A stretch of 64,000 nt of DNA from Pyropia yezoensis (GCA_009829735.1 CM020620.1:24588020-24652019); one strand, 5' to 3'; shown: positions 42,817 to 53,852, numbered from the stretch's first letter. A program made the numbers and translations. The notes: a model not told the origin generated them from the sequence alone.

Positions 42817-44620
42817 TTAATCGTTTTTTGAGGAGGGGGTATCCTCAGATGAAGAGTCCTCTGACTCTTCAATATTCCCCTGGGGGCCAGGCCCCTCTTT
42901 AGGGGCGCCAGAAGGCCCCCCCTCAGTGACAGCCGCTACGGGCTGCGCTGTCCCCGCCGTACCCCGTGAGGTACGGACCTCAACCCGTGCGCGCTCCTTA
43001 CGAGCTTTCTCAAACTTGGCCAGCGTCTCGACACTAAGGTCGGGACAGTGGCGCGTAAAATGCTCATGGCTATTACAAGCCAGGCAGGGGTAGCGATTTA
43101 AACGCTCGCTCCCCGCATCAGCGCCAACTTTGGCCTTCCCCCCGTACAACGAAGGTACGGAGGAACCGCTGGGGGTAGTGGCCACCCCCGCTGCAATGCC
43201 TTTAGAGGCATTGCGCCGAGCCCGACGCTCCGCGGCGTCTGCGGACCATTGGGCCCGCAGCTCCTCATTGCGCCGGCGACATATGTCGCCTTTGCGTTGC
43301 GCATAGCGTACCAACGCCTCTATGGGCGTGTCTGGTGTATTAAACTCACGGACATCAGTCCGTACCTCCCACCAGACCCCTTGCATAAGGCGGCCCTTAA
43401 GTTGGCTCGCAGTATGAATATACCCGCAGAGCGCATTTTCGTCGCGGACGCGCCGGTAAAGGGCGGTCTCGGTTTCATCCTCCTCTTGGGCAACGTTATG
43501 AAGCGCTGCCACTTGGGATGATAAAATTTCCTCGTCCGCATAACTGCGGAGGAGCCAGTTAACCAGCTCCAGATACGAAGTGACCTCTCCCGCTCGTCCC
43601 CCCGCCTTAGAGGGGATAAGGGAGAGGAGCTCCTTCTTGAGTTCCCCTTTGGTAAACTCCGGAAGGAGGTGCATAGCCCGACCCTCTGAGAGGTCGTTGT
43701 CATCGCTAGCCGTACGGAAGCGATTTAGGAATTCGAACACCCCTAGAGGGGGGGTCCCGTCCCAGAGGGCGTCACGCCCAAACGTGAGGGATATCTCTTT
43801 GCGCTTCCGGCCTAAGCCGTGAGCCATCTCTTCATCAAAGCGTACGCTCTTGTTGGCGAGTGCATAAGACTCGCAATCCAGGATACCTTTAAAGGTATCA
43901 TCATCGGTTATTATCTTGAGCGGGATAACCCGCTCCAGTTCCCCGTTACGTCCGGGGGATAGCACACGGGCTACCTGGTGGTGGGTCGAAGCGCTTAAGC
44001 GCCTCGCCCCACGCCTCTCAGGATCAACATCACTTGCCTCTGAAGAGGAAGATGTCTGCGAATAACCGTGGGGTCGGCGGCGAGTCCGCCGACCAGATCG
44101 AGAGATTGAACCCTCGACCTTATCGAGTCGAGCAGAAATTGGTGACATCACCTCAGTCAACATCTGGCGGAAAGCCGCCAGAGGAACAGCTCCCATAGCC
44201 GTGGAGGACGACCCCCCCACAGCGGGTACGCCCCCCAAAGGGGCGCCTCTAAAAATTATCCGTAGCCATACGGTCCTGGGTGGGCGATGCAAACGTACCC
44301 CCGCCCGTGGGTGAGTCCCAGGCCCCCCACTTACGGGAGGTAAAGGTAGAGCGGTCGCCGAAGCCGTGGGCTGCCTCCCCATCAGGGGTCGCGCCTGGAG
44401 TGGCATGTGCCAGGCCGGGAGCCTCACCGGCGCCTGGCACTCCACCCGGAGGCAGGTCCGAACGGGACAAACTCGTGCGTTCCCGCTGAGCGGCCGACTC
44501 AACACCAGGGTTGGTCCGTGAGGCGTCACCGGGAACTTCGCCGGTGCCTGCTGTCACGTTTGACGCTTCCACAGGTGTAGGACCTCCTCCTTGAGGAGGA
44601 GCAGAAGCATCAGACAGCAT
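42817..44620 (-). pseudogene. Element G gag, one frameshift
   Basis: The likely start is ATG 44620 (MLSDASAPPQGGG). At a T-run (complement of 44250-44255) the frame terminates, but dropping one T continues into the long frame that ends at 42817. The downstream part has a basic SGRRTRRRPHGYS stretch, a capsid-like region (FLNRFRTASDDNDLSEG, VNWLLRSYADEE) and a zinc knuckle CLACNSHEHFTRHC (CX2CX4HX4C). The end, SSKND-TAA, contains the slippery heptamer. A single-base error in a homopolymer cannot be excluded. Confidence 0.85.
42823..42829 (-). promoter_or_regulatory. Element G -1 ribosomal frameshift heptamer AAAAAAC
   Basis: On the minus strand the gag frame reads TCA-AAA-AAC-GAT-TAA, so A-AAA-AAC is a canonical slippery site one codon before the stop. 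The -1 frame is open without interruption into pol. Confidence 0.82.
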
Positions 44621-44746
44621 CTTGACCCACCTGTAAAGGAAAGAAAAAAAAGGTACCAGGGGTCACAACCCAACCACAGAGCACACGACCAAGAAACCAC
44701 CCAACAAAAGGAGAGGAGACTCCACCAGAAGGCAAAGCAAATCCCC

Positions 44747-44764
44747 TCCCCTGCTGCTCCACCA
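44747..44764 (-). other. Primer binding site of element G
   Basis: TGGTGGAGCAGCAGGGGA on the minus strand, two bases from the 5' LTR. Confidence 0.88.
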
Positions 44765-44766
44765 AA

Positions 44767-45406
44767 TGTGGTGGTTATCTGGGCATAAGCCCACACCAAC
44801 GGGGTACCCTATCATCCTGAAGGAGATGGTGGGGAACCCGGGGTATAAACCCTGGAGTCAGAACCGCCGCAACGTAAAGCTCCACGCGAAGGTGGAAGCG
44901 TCCGGGACGGGGAACACGAGGGTAACGCAAGGTTGATTTTTTGTGAGGGGGAAGCAGCGGGCACAGCCCCACGCGCAGATATCCCTCTTTGGCCCGCCGG
45001 TCCAGGGCCCGCTGTGGGACCCCGGAGTGCGGGCCAACACTCCTTACACTAAACACCCAATCAAAACACTCAGAAACCTCCAACACATCTCTCCACGCAA
45101 AACACGCTCAGTGGTGGGATCTCACTAAATCTCGGTCAGATTGGGGCGGAAGTAGCCCGCCCTAGGTAGCTTCCCTTCACTGGCGAGAAGGCCAATTCCA
45201 ATCGGGCGGGTGTAATCGCTCTACCCGATATTATCTTATCTCCCCCCCCATTCATGGGGGGATCCAGCGAGGATGACGTGGCGTGCCCCTCCCGAGGGAA
45301 GAGCGACCCCCTCCTGCCCCCGATTGGTCAGGGGCAGAGGTCGCCACGACCCGCCTCCCCCTGTAGGGGGATGCCTCTAGTCCGAGGGGTGCGGTCAACC
45401 CCCACA
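44767..45406 (-). repeat. Element G 5' LTR
   Basis: 640 bp; minus-strand ends TGTGGGGGTT and CCACCACA. Pairs with 27288-27927. Confidence 0.94.
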
Positions 45407-45411
45407 ACCGG
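45407..45411. repeat. Target-site duplication ACCGG, right copy (element G)
   Basis: Matches 27283-27287. Confidence 0.9.
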
Positions 45412-47061
45412 CGTCAGCAAGTAGCTTGAACACCTGACCGAGATGGCCAATGTGTTCCTCCGGACTTCGGGAGAACACAATGATATCGTCTGAGTACACA
45501 AGACAGATCTGGCACCTGACTCCGGCCAGAATCATGTCCATGGCGCGCTGGAAAGTTGCGGGCGCGTTGCATAGTCCAAACGGTAGTCGTTTGCACTGGT
45601 AGGTACCACAGTGACAGGTAAAGGTAGTTTTCTGCCTGTCTTTCGGGGCAATGGGAAGTTGCCAATACCCCGCGTTACAGTCTATGGTAGAGAACTCGTT
45701 CGCCTCCCCCAGAGAGTCCAGACAGTCGTCCATCCTAGGGAGGGGATAACTATCCTTCACCGTGCTCTCGTTGAGCTTACGGTAGTCGATACAGAACCGT
45801 GGGGTCCCATCAACTTTGGGGACAATGACCACCGGACTCGCCCGCTCGGCCTTACTGGCCTCAATCACATCAAGGGCCTCCATGCGAGCGACTAGATCCT
45901 TAACGAGGGCCCTTGAACGGGGCCCTCCCCTGTACGGTTGTTGGCGTATAGGGGGTGCACCGGGTTTCAACTCGATCCGGTGTTCGGTGGCTCTCATGAG
46001 TTTCAATTGACCATCCCACAACTTGTCATATTTGTCCAAGAGGCGTTCAACTCGAACCCTCAACCTGGGTGGAACATTCTCCACGTTGACATGGGGTCGA
46101 GAAGAGGCGGCCGGCTTTGCTTGGTGCTTCTCCTTTCCAGACTTCGGGTCGCTACTCGCGCCCGCGCTGAGGGTGACCGCTATTACTGGTCCCTCATGTT
46201 GGTCGATATAGCCGAACTCGGCTCCCGACTTGAAGTACTTGGGCGAAGAGCTCAGGTTCATCACGTGAACCTTCCACGGGACTCCAGCTTTGGAGTCCAT
46301 CGTGCCAAGGGCAACATGCACTTAGTGCTTACGAGCTAGACGGGGGTTAGGGTGCACCAACCCGTTCTCCGTACAATCAGTTACAACGTCGACGTGTGCC
46401 ACCGAGTTGGGAGGCAACGTGACCTTACGGGCTAAACGCAGGGTAGCAGTAAGCCCTTCTCTCACGAAGCAAACAGGCTTCGACTGTGAGACTGTCACAG
46501 GAGCCACAGACTTTCCCTTACCAAGGATGGGGCTGGTCTCCTCATTCATCAACTTGACCCAATACTCCGGGCCACGAATCAGAGGCTCTTGTGTTCCAAC
46601 ATAAGCGGTACCCAGAAGCAGGGGTACCGAAATATTCTCGACTACTCCATAGGTCCCGTTGACCTCGTAGGACCCCTACCTAGTTGGTAGGGTTACGGCA
46701 CCAACAATGGGAAGTACCCCACCATTGATGTCAATCATATGGTCGGCCTTGGACCCCCAGCGTTATAGCTTCACCTCCTTGGGTAATAGCGACTTGCGTA
46801 TCGAAGAGGCTCCTGAACCGGTATCAAGTACGATACGGGCACAACAGGCACGGCTGGGGGCTAGTTGCGCCCGGCCAGCCACCTGGATGTCCTCACCCGT
46901 CAGCACCGCGATGACCCGACGTGGGTTTACGTTCTTGGGGAGTCCTACCCGAGGTGGGCGGACTTCCTTAGGTCGGCGCAGTATCCGGCAGGGTTGGTTC
47001 GTCCTCTTGACCAACTTTGCCGAGGCTGCCGTTCTAAGCTTAGGACGGCCAGCTGCAACGG

Positions 47062-49008
47062 TCATTCGCTTCCCGCCGACTTGGCGTCGGAATCCGAGGG
47101 CGAAGGGGAAGAGGACGTGTCCGAGGACGACGTGCCCGCCCTCTCCGCCGAGGGTGTGGCGACCGCAACTACCGGTCGAGGTTCACCCTCGCGGCGTGAA
47201 CGTACTTCGTTCGTAGCCGTCTTCTTATTCGCATTCTTAACGAGTTGTTGAATGCGTTTACTCAACATAGGGCAATCATAGGCCCAGTGTTTATCGGCGT
47301 TGCAGTTCCAACACCGATGGTCAGTTCCCGGAGAAGTCTGCCCGACTTGGGAAGCCGATGAGGTACCCTGGAAAGTTCCCACGGCAGCTACTACCTTATC
47401 CTTGCGGATTCGGCGTGCCTCTCGTAGCTCTCTGGCCTGGCGCGCCTCCTCTCGCTCCTTGGCCAACTCGGCCAGACGCTCCTGGCGCTGCTCCTCCCGC
47501 AACTTGCGGTAGGCCTCACATCTGCGGTAGGCCAACCTAGCGAACTCGGCTAGTGTCGCTTGGGCAGTATTATGCTCCCGGGTATCCATACGGACTGACC
47601 AATGGAGTCCCTCCACAAACCGACTCTTCACCACAGCTTGTGGATGAAGAAAGCCACAAAGATTGTTGAGCTTACGGACCCGCTCCGCAAAGGACAACTC
47701 GTCCTCAGTCTCTTCTTGATGAGCTTGCGTAAACTCCTCGAGTTGAGAATCCAACGCGGCATCATCCACCATAGCTCTCAACAACTAGTTGACGAGCTCC
47801 AAGTAGGACGTCACCTCACCAGCGCCTCCATTTGCGGAACTGGGCATGGCGGACAAGAGTTCTGTCCGTAGGTCGCCCTTGATAAACTCCTGTAGCATGT
47901 AGAAAGCCATGCCTTCACTTATGGCATTGTCGTCACCGGCGTTTGTGAAACGACGTAAAAACTCAAAGACACGGAGGGGGGGGGTTCCATCCCACTCCGC
48001 TTTGTGCCCAAAAGAGTGAAGTGCATTCTTCTTGGCACGGCCCATAGCTCGGGCCTGAGTAGGACCGTACGCCACCGACTTGTTGTGGAGGGCGTAGGTC
48101 TCACAGTCAAAGATCTTCTGGTAGACCGGGTTGGCTACCTGGATCTTGGGCGGCACCTCACGTTGAGGTAAAAGCCGCTGAGGCAATGGGGTGAGTTGAC
48201 TCGCAGTGCCTGCCGTCTGCCGCGGCGAGCTTGGCGTAGCTACCGGCGTCTCCGTGGGGAACTCCCCCGTAAAGGGCGTGCGCCCCACCGCGAATGGTGC
48301 CGCTCCCTCGTTGGGAGTCACAGGGGTCGCCCCTGGCTCGGGGCGCCCCGAGACGGGCGAAGGGGGAAGTGTCCCCTGCGTCTGCGGGCTCGAAAGCCCC
48401 AATCCGGTCTGGACATTAAGACCATCTGGCAAACTCGCCACAATCTGATTCAGAATGGTATTTGTCATCGCGACCACCAGGTCCGGCAAAGTCTGCCGCA
48501 ACACATTGGTCGCCTCCCGACGGACAGTTTCCGCGAGGAGTGGGTTATCGACCCCAGTTGAGTCTCGGTCCGCCTCCGGGAGTCCGTCTGAGGGGCAACC
48601 ACGATCCTCAGAGGTCTTAACCAGGGGCATGGGCGCGAGCCCATCGCCGACCAAAGGAGGTCCGCCGTCCTCCGAAAGCCTAGTTGGCGACGGCTCTAAG
48701 CCGAAGTTGGCTCCAACCCGAGTGGATCCCGCGGGGACAGTCCTCTCACCTTGGGGCGTTCCCGTTGAGTGTACCACACGGTGGCCGGACTTCGGCCCAC
48801 CAACATGAGGGGTGTCACCCGAATAAACTCCCGACTGAGTCGGGGTGGCCTGTTGCCCGCCCGTACTCCCAGTCCTGCTGGCTTGAGGGACCTCTAGTCC
48901 CTCTGCGACCCCAGGTAAACCCACCTGTGTCTCACCAGTATTCAAAGGCACTGAAGTACGTGCGTCACCCGTGTACTCCCCGGACGACGGGGGGTCCGAA
49001 CTAGCCAT
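47062..49008 (-). pseudogene. Element E gag, one nonsense codon
   Basis: The frame starts at ATG 49008 (MASSDPPSSGEYTG) and ends at TGA 47062-47064; a TAG at 47785-47787 breaks it once. The N-terminal half is rich in Pro/Thr/Gly; then VTSYLELVN, a capsid-like block, a charged coiled-coil-like stretch (LREEQRQERLAELAKEREE) and the knuckle CWNCNADKHWAYDC (CX2CX4HX4C). At the end GCG-GGA-AGC-GAA-TGA occupies the position of the frameshift site but reads GGGAAGC. Confidence 0.85.
47068..47074 (-). promoter_or_regulatory. Element E frameshift site, decayed (GGGAAGC)
   Basis: It is one codon before the gag stop, like GGGAAAC in RE1, with A changed to G in the sixth position. The -1 frame after it (GGG-AAG-CGA-ATG) is open into protease. 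Confidence 0.5.
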
Positions 49009-49107
49009 GTTGGCTGACGATCCGTATGACACGGTCCAAGTCCACCGTTCCTCTGAGACAGAGGGCCCCCTACACCCGGGTGCCCCCGGAGGTAAAGTTT
49101 ACCTCTG

Positions 49108-49125
49108 TCCCCTGCTGCTCCACCA
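49108..49125 (-). other. Primer binding site of element E
   Basis: TGGTGGAGCAGCAGGGGA on the minus strand, two bases from the LTR. Confidence 0.88.
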
Positions 49126-49127
49126 GA

Positions 49128-49597
49128 TGTGGCAAAAACCACTTACACACGCGACACCCAAGTTGGGGCGGTGCGCAAGGGCTGCCTCCCGTGTCGGGGG
49201 AACCGGAAGAAGTGCAAGTCGCACACACGCTGTCCCTGTTGTGGGGCAATCCCCCCACTAACAAACAAGAAGACGGTGTGTGGGCCAACAGTTTCTTGGT
49301 CGGGACGGGGAAGCGAGGCCAAGCCCCGCTGTCCCTCCCCTTATCCCCCCAGGGTCCCCTCAGAATCTCGCCACTCGAAATCTCCCACCCCAGCACCTGC
49401 CCACCGGGCCACACGAAAATTCAAGACGATAAAATGCAGAAAACCCTCACATCGACGTTGGATTTACTACTAAGCTAACTATCCCTAACTTAGGGAGTAT
49501 GGACCCAAATGCATGGAAAGAAACGGGTCAGGCCAGTTGCCTGCCGCCCCTTGCATGGCACGTGTTGCCCCCCTACCTGGGGATCAATACTGCCACA
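49128..49597 (-). repeat. Element E 5' LTR
   Basis: 470 bp with ends TGTGGCAGTATTG and TTTTTGCCACA on the minus strand, giving a 7-bp terminal inverted repeat TGTGGCA/TGCCACA. Related copies lie at 22351-22643 (truncated) and 19608-20057 (inverted). Confidence 0.9.
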
Positions 49598-50742
49598 CAG
49601 AGGATCGCCTGGACAAGGACGGTGAGCAGCCCCAGCGCGCCCACCAGACGAGCGATCTTGCGCGTCTCGCGAGGGCATCACCCGCCCCGTCGACTAACGG
49701 CCTCCGCAGCAGTCACGCTCAAGGGAAGGGGCGAAGACGGAAAGCCCCAGGCTTCCTCATCGGCCGCCGCCTGTGCGGCTGTACTGGCAACCGCCGGCTG
49801 CGGAAGCGCAAGGTGAGGCGGGGGGAGGCCACCGCCGCCCTCTGCCATCTCAGCCGCACCGGCGGCCGAGGTGGCCTTGGGGTGCCCCTACTGCGGACGT
49901 GCGACCAAGGAGTACACCCCACCTGCGCAAGAGGGTTGCAACAGATGTGGTGGCGAGCACGCCCGCCAACAAGGTGCAAGAGGAGGTGGCGGCGGGGGAG
50001 GGGTTGGCGGCGGGGGGATGTGGTTGGAGCCGTGTGCGGCGCGGCGGAAACCATCGGGAGTTCTGTGGCCAGGAGGGGTCGGCGGGGGATGGGGAAGGGC
50101 AGAATTTGCGGTGGCAGGAATATTTGGTATTTACTTTACCACTCTCTTCTCCTCAACTTGCACGAGGAAGCAAACAGGATGGACGAGCGTCACCGCTGTG
50201 ACGACGATTGAATGCTATCATATTTAGCATATGCATGATGCAGATGTATCCACGCGGGTGGTGGACTATGCAAAGACTCCCTCCGACTGGCCATGCGCGG
50301 CCGCGCCGCTGCATTGACGAGGGATCTGCCGCTTCTGCTCCACCTTTTGGCTTGGTGCAACCATCGCGAGGATAGCGAGCGCGCGCGCGCCAGCTTGCAA
50401 GTGCCAATCCGTCCGCCACGCTCTAGCTGTCGAGCGCGGCGGCATGCATGTCGGCAGCTGCACCCAGTGCAAGCGTGCATGCACGCGATGGCTCGCGGCT
50501 GCAGCACTCCCTTTGGGGGCCACCACCCCCGCTGCGGCTGAGCTGGCTAGGGCAGCGCAGCACGCGACGCAGGGAGAAAAGCAGCGCAGAACCTCCATCC
50601 ACGCTGGCTCCGTCACGCCCCCTCATCTTCATTCTCCTCGAGCTACCCGCTTCTTGCCTCCCAATTGAGCAACGACCGACCGTCATCGACTCTTCTCTGC
50701 TGTCCCCCTCCTTCTCCCTCCTACAGCTTCCCCGCTGCCACC
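49598..50742. other. Border between the retrotransposon heap and host genes; no firm gene
   Basis: A + frame at about 49850-50226 contains CPYCGRATKEY and, 15 residues on, CNRCGGEHA, which could be a zinc-ribbon end of a host gene cut by element E, followed by a Gly-rich low-complexity stretch. It has no supported start and I do not call it a gene. The rest is leader and probable promoter sequence of the gene at 50743. Confidence 0.3.
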
Positions 50743-51554
50743 ATGGCCGCCTTTGTGCCAGCCGCCGCCCTGCCAGTGACCAACCGCCGCGCCCGGGCGG
50801 TGGTCTCTTCCCGCATGGGCGCCGACGGCCCCGCCGGCCGCGTCTCCCGTGCGCAGTTTGTGCGCCTGTTGGTGGGGACGGCCGCCGCGGCAGCCGCCGC
50901 GGGCGTCAGCGGGGGTGTGGAGCCCGCACACGCGGGCTTTGGCATTGGCGGCCTATTCTCGGGGGGCGACAGCGACAATGCCGTCCGGGGGCTGGACTCG
51001 AGCGTACGTTTTCTTTTTGCGTACTTTCTGTTCTCGCTTCGAGCGTGGGAACACGGGGCGGGGCTCCCTCGTTCGATAGGGGCTGACGTTGACACGCGGT
51101 CGCCACGAGGGGCAGACGGCTGGATAGGGATGGGCTGTTGCGTTCCACTCTGCCAGCTGGAAGCCGGCTCAGTCGCAGCTGGGACAGGACGAGTACTGAC
51201 ACCATCGGTTGCATGTACTCTCGCTCTTGAAATGGTCACCCCGCGCCCCGTCCGGCTCCCCTTTCCTTCCCCCCCTTGCATACCCGTCTTCTGAATGAAT
51301 CTTCCCCCCGATTACAGAAGCCCGACATCTCCAACAACCCTGCCGAGGTGCAGCGGCAAGGGGAATCGGCCAAGGCAGCGATGGAGGCGGCGAAGACGCC
51401 CGGCGGCTACAACCCGCCTGGGCGCGACGTGGAGCAGAGCACCACCCCATTTGTTGACCGCAAGGGAAGCGTTGCTCCCGGCAACCCGCCGGGGGCGGTG
51501 GTGGACATGGACCCGTCCACCAAGCCGTACCCCGACGTGGCCAACGCCCAGTAG
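50743..51554 (+). CDS. Small protein with thylakoid-lumen-type targeting sequence (two exons)
   Basis: Exons 50743-51003 and 51318-51554, intron 51004-51317 (GTACGT...TTACAG, phase 0), 165 aa. The start has a strong context, CCACCATGG. The N-terminus is bipartite: a basic, hydroxylated transit-like part (residues 1-38), then a hydrophobic stretch (about 39-56) ending in AHA-G (residue 64/65), typical of signals cleaved in the thylakoid lumen; no twin arginine is seen. The mature part, about 101 aa, starts GFGIGGLFSGGDSDNA and continues with a short charged helix (AEVQRQGESAKAAMEAA) and a Pro/Gly/Asp-rich tail. The second exon is in a different frame and is needed to avoid intron stops. I do not recognise the family; a photosystem-associated or other lumenal role is an inference from targeting alone. 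Confidence 0.75.
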
Positions 51555-52205
51555 CAGTTGGCGCGCTGGCGCTTGAGAGATGCGGGCGTGCCTCGTCGGG
51601 TGCGGGTGCCGGCGGGTGCCAAGCTGTACATACTGATGGGTGGATATCGTCCCTCCGCAGCTGCAGCGGGCATGAAGCCACAGACTCACTTGCACTTTTG
51701 AAAAATTTTGGCTCTTCCATGTCTATGGAGTGCTTTCCGGATGGTCAAACCTTTTGCTTATCGTCCTTGGCCGCGTAGCGGCGGTCGCCCTCGCGGCGCC
51801 CCCCACCCAAACGGCGACGCCCTCAGCCGCTTATATGCTGCGTGTGTCGCCGCCGCCGCTGCCGCGAACGCCACCGCCGCTGCCGCGGCACTGCAGCATG
51901 CTGCCACAGCTGCGGTGTCGGCGGTCGCCGCTGCCGCGTCCCCCACTCTCGCGGTGAGCTCCCCACCCAACGACCAACCGTCAGCAACGGGAGGCGAGGG
52001 CGGGTCGAACACATGGCCAGATGCCTGTTCGTATTGCAAGTCCCAAGTCGTTTATCAATCAATTCGTGTATCTAGCTGGATAGATAAGCGCGACAATAAC
52101 GGTGGCAAGGAGCTTCGCTAATGAATAGTTAGGTGTTGGTCACTCGTCACCATGCTAGATACGCCGTCCATCCCTGCCCCCCCCCCTTCCCCGTAGTCCC
52201 CAACG
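51555..52205. other. Intergenic region, convergent genes
   Basis: Contains Ala-coding GCC repeats open in several frames; nothing indicates a real gene. Confidence 0.4.
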
Positions 52206-53141
52206 TCACCAAGCCGCCCCCTTTGCCCCGCCCGTGTAGCGCCTAAAAAATGCAGGGTACCCCTCCGACACGCCCTCGCCCCCCCGCACGGCGGCCAGCG
52301 CACCCGAATCGACCACCACACGCCACGCGGAGGCCACCGCCGCCGCGTCACCGCCCTCGACCACCACACTCCGCCAGCCTTGGGGCAGCACCGTCGCTTC
52401 CACCTTGAACCAGTCCTTGTCGCCGCCGCCGCCACCACCGCCGCCGCCGCGGCGGCCTCCCACCGCCACCTGCACCCGGTACTTGGCCATCGCCACCGCC
52501 TGCGTGGCTTCCCACGACGCTGCCACGGCCGGCGCGTCCGCGGCGGGCACCGCCGCGACGACCGCGTCGAAAATGGCGGCCGCGACAGTCGCGTTGCTGC
52601 CAATGTCACCACCACCACCACCACCACCACCACCACCACCACCACCACCACCACCACCATCATCATCATCACGGCCTTCATTCCCCCCCGCGTACTTTTC
52701 CCACAGCTCCATGACGCTGTCACCCGCGGCGGGGGTGGTTGTTCGGCGAAGCTTGACCTCCAGCCGCCCCCCACAGCCGCCGCGCCCAACGCCACGTGCC
52801 TTGACGCCCACCCCGTCGGCGGGCGCGGGAGGTAGCCAGGCGTGCGGGTGATTGGCAGCCGCCGCCGCCGCTGCCCCGGGCGGGGTGGCGGCACCGGTGG
52901 CGGTGGCGTAGTAGAGGTCCTCCCGGTAGTCTGCCTTGGCCGCTCGCCGCCGAAGTGGCCGCCCGTCGGTGCCCGCCGCGGAAGCGACCGTGTCGGCGAG
53001 CGTGGCGGCGGCGGCCGACGCCCACGCCTCGTCCGTGGTGGTGATGGAGAAGGGGTAGAGTGGGGGGGCAGCGTCCGCGGAGGGGGAGTGGAAAAAGCGG
53101 CGGACCTCCCACCCTGCCTCGACGGGCGAAATGTCCCGCAT
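52206..53141 (-). CDS. Unrecognised protein, possibly CYTH-like, with Gly/Asp-repeat insert
   Basis: 311 aa from ATG 53141 (MRDISPVEAGWEV); the frame is open further upstream but that part is low-complexity. Visible order: an N-terminal block (VRRFFHSP, AKADYREDLYYATA), then VKARGVGRGG and RLEVKLRR, ELWEKYAGG, a poly-Gly stretch preceded by DDDD (from the CAC/CAT microsatellite), then VAMAKYRVQV, a second Gly run, WFKVEATVLPQGW and a final YPAFFRRYTGG. The alternation Y-R-E-D-x-Y ... G-x-K-x-R-G ... LEVKLR resembles the strands of CYTH/triphosphate tunnel proteins, but this is only a pattern impression. No targeting signal is clear. Confidence 0.55.
   Translation of the reverse strand: MRDISPVEAGWEVRRFFHSPSADAAPPLYPFSITTTDEAWASAAAATLADTVASAAGTDGRPLRRRAAKADYREDLYYATATGAATPPGAAAAAAANHPHAWLPPAPADGVGVKARGVGRGGCGGRLEVKLRRTTTPAAGDSVMELWEKYAGGNEGRDDDDGGGGGGGGGGGGGGGGGDIGSNATVAAAIFDAVVAAVPAADAPAVAASWEATQAVAMAKYRVQVAVGGRRGGGGGGGGGDKDWFKVEATVLPQGWRSVVVEGGDAAAVASAWRVVVDSGALAAVRGGEGVSEGYPAFFRRYTGGAKGAAW
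52607..52670. repeat. CAC/CAT trinucleotide microsatellite
   Basis: About 18 CAC/ACC units followed by four CAT units, in frame within the minus-strand gene: poly-Gly preceded by Asp. Length polymorphism is likely. Confidence 0.85.
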
Positions 53142-53852
53142 CGTGCGCCCACGAAGTGTAGAAAGAGGGGAGGGTAAGGGTTGCAGCGGCGGTGTAGAGT
53201 GGAAGCAAGAGGTAAGAAGGGCGTCTGAAGAGCTGTGCGTGCTTGACAGGGTTGGTGGGAATAGGCAAGCGGGGAGTGCGCAGCCGGGGGTGTGGGGGGG
53301 TGGCGCGAGGCTCTTCCTACCACGTCCCAGCATGACTGCTGCCAGGCATGCACGCAGCCATAGATCGACACCCATGCTGGGGCGTTGACAAGTAGCGCGA
53401 AAAGTAGCACCGCCCCATAGTAGGACGTGGGTCGAAGTGAACAAGGACGGCATCGGGGGCCCCTTGCCAGCTATGGTGACGACCAGGGAGCACACGGGAT
53501 CAGATGCGTGGGGTGGTAGCCGAGAATGGGTGCCAACCATCACGATGATGACAACGGTTCTCTACACTAATCTTCCGCGTGACGGTCTGGAAGCGCTCCG
53601 CACTCGAGCGCCCTGCGAGCCGCTCGCCTCAACTTACTTTGGCATTCTTAGAGTGGCAATTTAGCATGCCCGAAGACTGAGGGTAGATTGTCATGGGACG
53701 CCAAAGTTTCGCTCTGAATTGTAGTGAAAAATAGCGCAACTGCTTCGACTTCGTTTCGATCCAGTCGTCTCACCCGCACCACCCCCACACGCCCCGAAAA
53801 ACGCCCACTGGCCTCGCCGCGCATCCCAGCGGCGCATCGCCCCACGGGCTGC
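53142..53852. other. Intergenic region
   Basis: Upstream of the 53141 gene and downstream of the peptidyl-tRNA hydrolase gene; no supported feature. Confidence 0.4.

Larger units (their letters stand above)
40512..42829 (-). pseudogene. Element G pol, proximal part: protease, RT, start of RNase H
   Basis: The frame is entered from the AAAAAAC site at 42823-42829 and is open through protease (AILDTGGGPSLV), RT (KRFCIDYRCLNK, YLDD at 41264-41275, FLGMCGVYRRF) and into RNase H (DVDASYEQLGCCL). A small indel near 40715 throws the frame off at the TEIEALGVVWAV motif, which is readable in another frame up to the RE1 insertion at 40511. The coding capacity before that point looks intact, including all RT motifs. 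Confidence 0.87.
27288..45406 (-). mobile_element. Element G: Ty3/gypsy LTR retrotransposon, split by RE1
   Basis: The element has 640-bp LTRs at 27288-27927 and 44767-45406, flanked by ACCGG. The minus-strand order is PBS, gag (44620-42817), pol (42829-40512, then 32512-30757), antisense ORF (28770-30644 on +) and 3' LTR. Without RE1 it is about 10.1 kb. The LTRs differ at about 18 of 640 positions by eye. Gag has one frameshift and pol several, so it is probably inactive. It lies inside RT of element E in the same orientation. Confidence 0.93.
45407..47074 (-). pseudogene. Element E pol, right part: protease and most of RT
   Basis: One frame runs from the gag end to the G insertion point, with stops at 46763-46765 and 46322-46324. 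The protease shows VLDTGSGASSI. RT shows TPRFCIDYRKLNE, FGLCNAPATFQRAMD and YSDDIIVF (YSDD where the others have YLDD). It stops at LLADAG, where G interrupts, and the RT continues at 27287. Phase is -1 relative to gag. Confidence 0.85.
22351..49597 (-). mobile_element. Element E: Ty3/gypsy LTR retrotransposon, split by G
   Basis: The right part (45407-49597) has the 5' LTR, PBS, gag, protease and RT. The left part (22351-27287) has the end of RT, RNase H, integrase, chromodomain, antisense ORF and a truncated 3' LTR. G (27288-45406) lies between, with ACCGG duplicated at the junction. Removing G plus one duplication joins RT in the same reading phase. Without G the element is about 9.1 kb. 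No target-site duplication was found around E, consistent with a rearranged left end. Confidence 0.88.

Noticed and set aside
49850..50226. Possible zinc-ribbon protein (CPYC...CNRC) on +
   Set aside because: No supported start, the rest is Gly-rich low complexity, and a candidate 41-bp intron upstream joins the wrong frame. Kept only as a note.
51708..52121. Ala-rich ORF on + (and its minus-strand counterpart)
   Set aside because: GCC repeats are open in several frames on both strands; no domain or start context.
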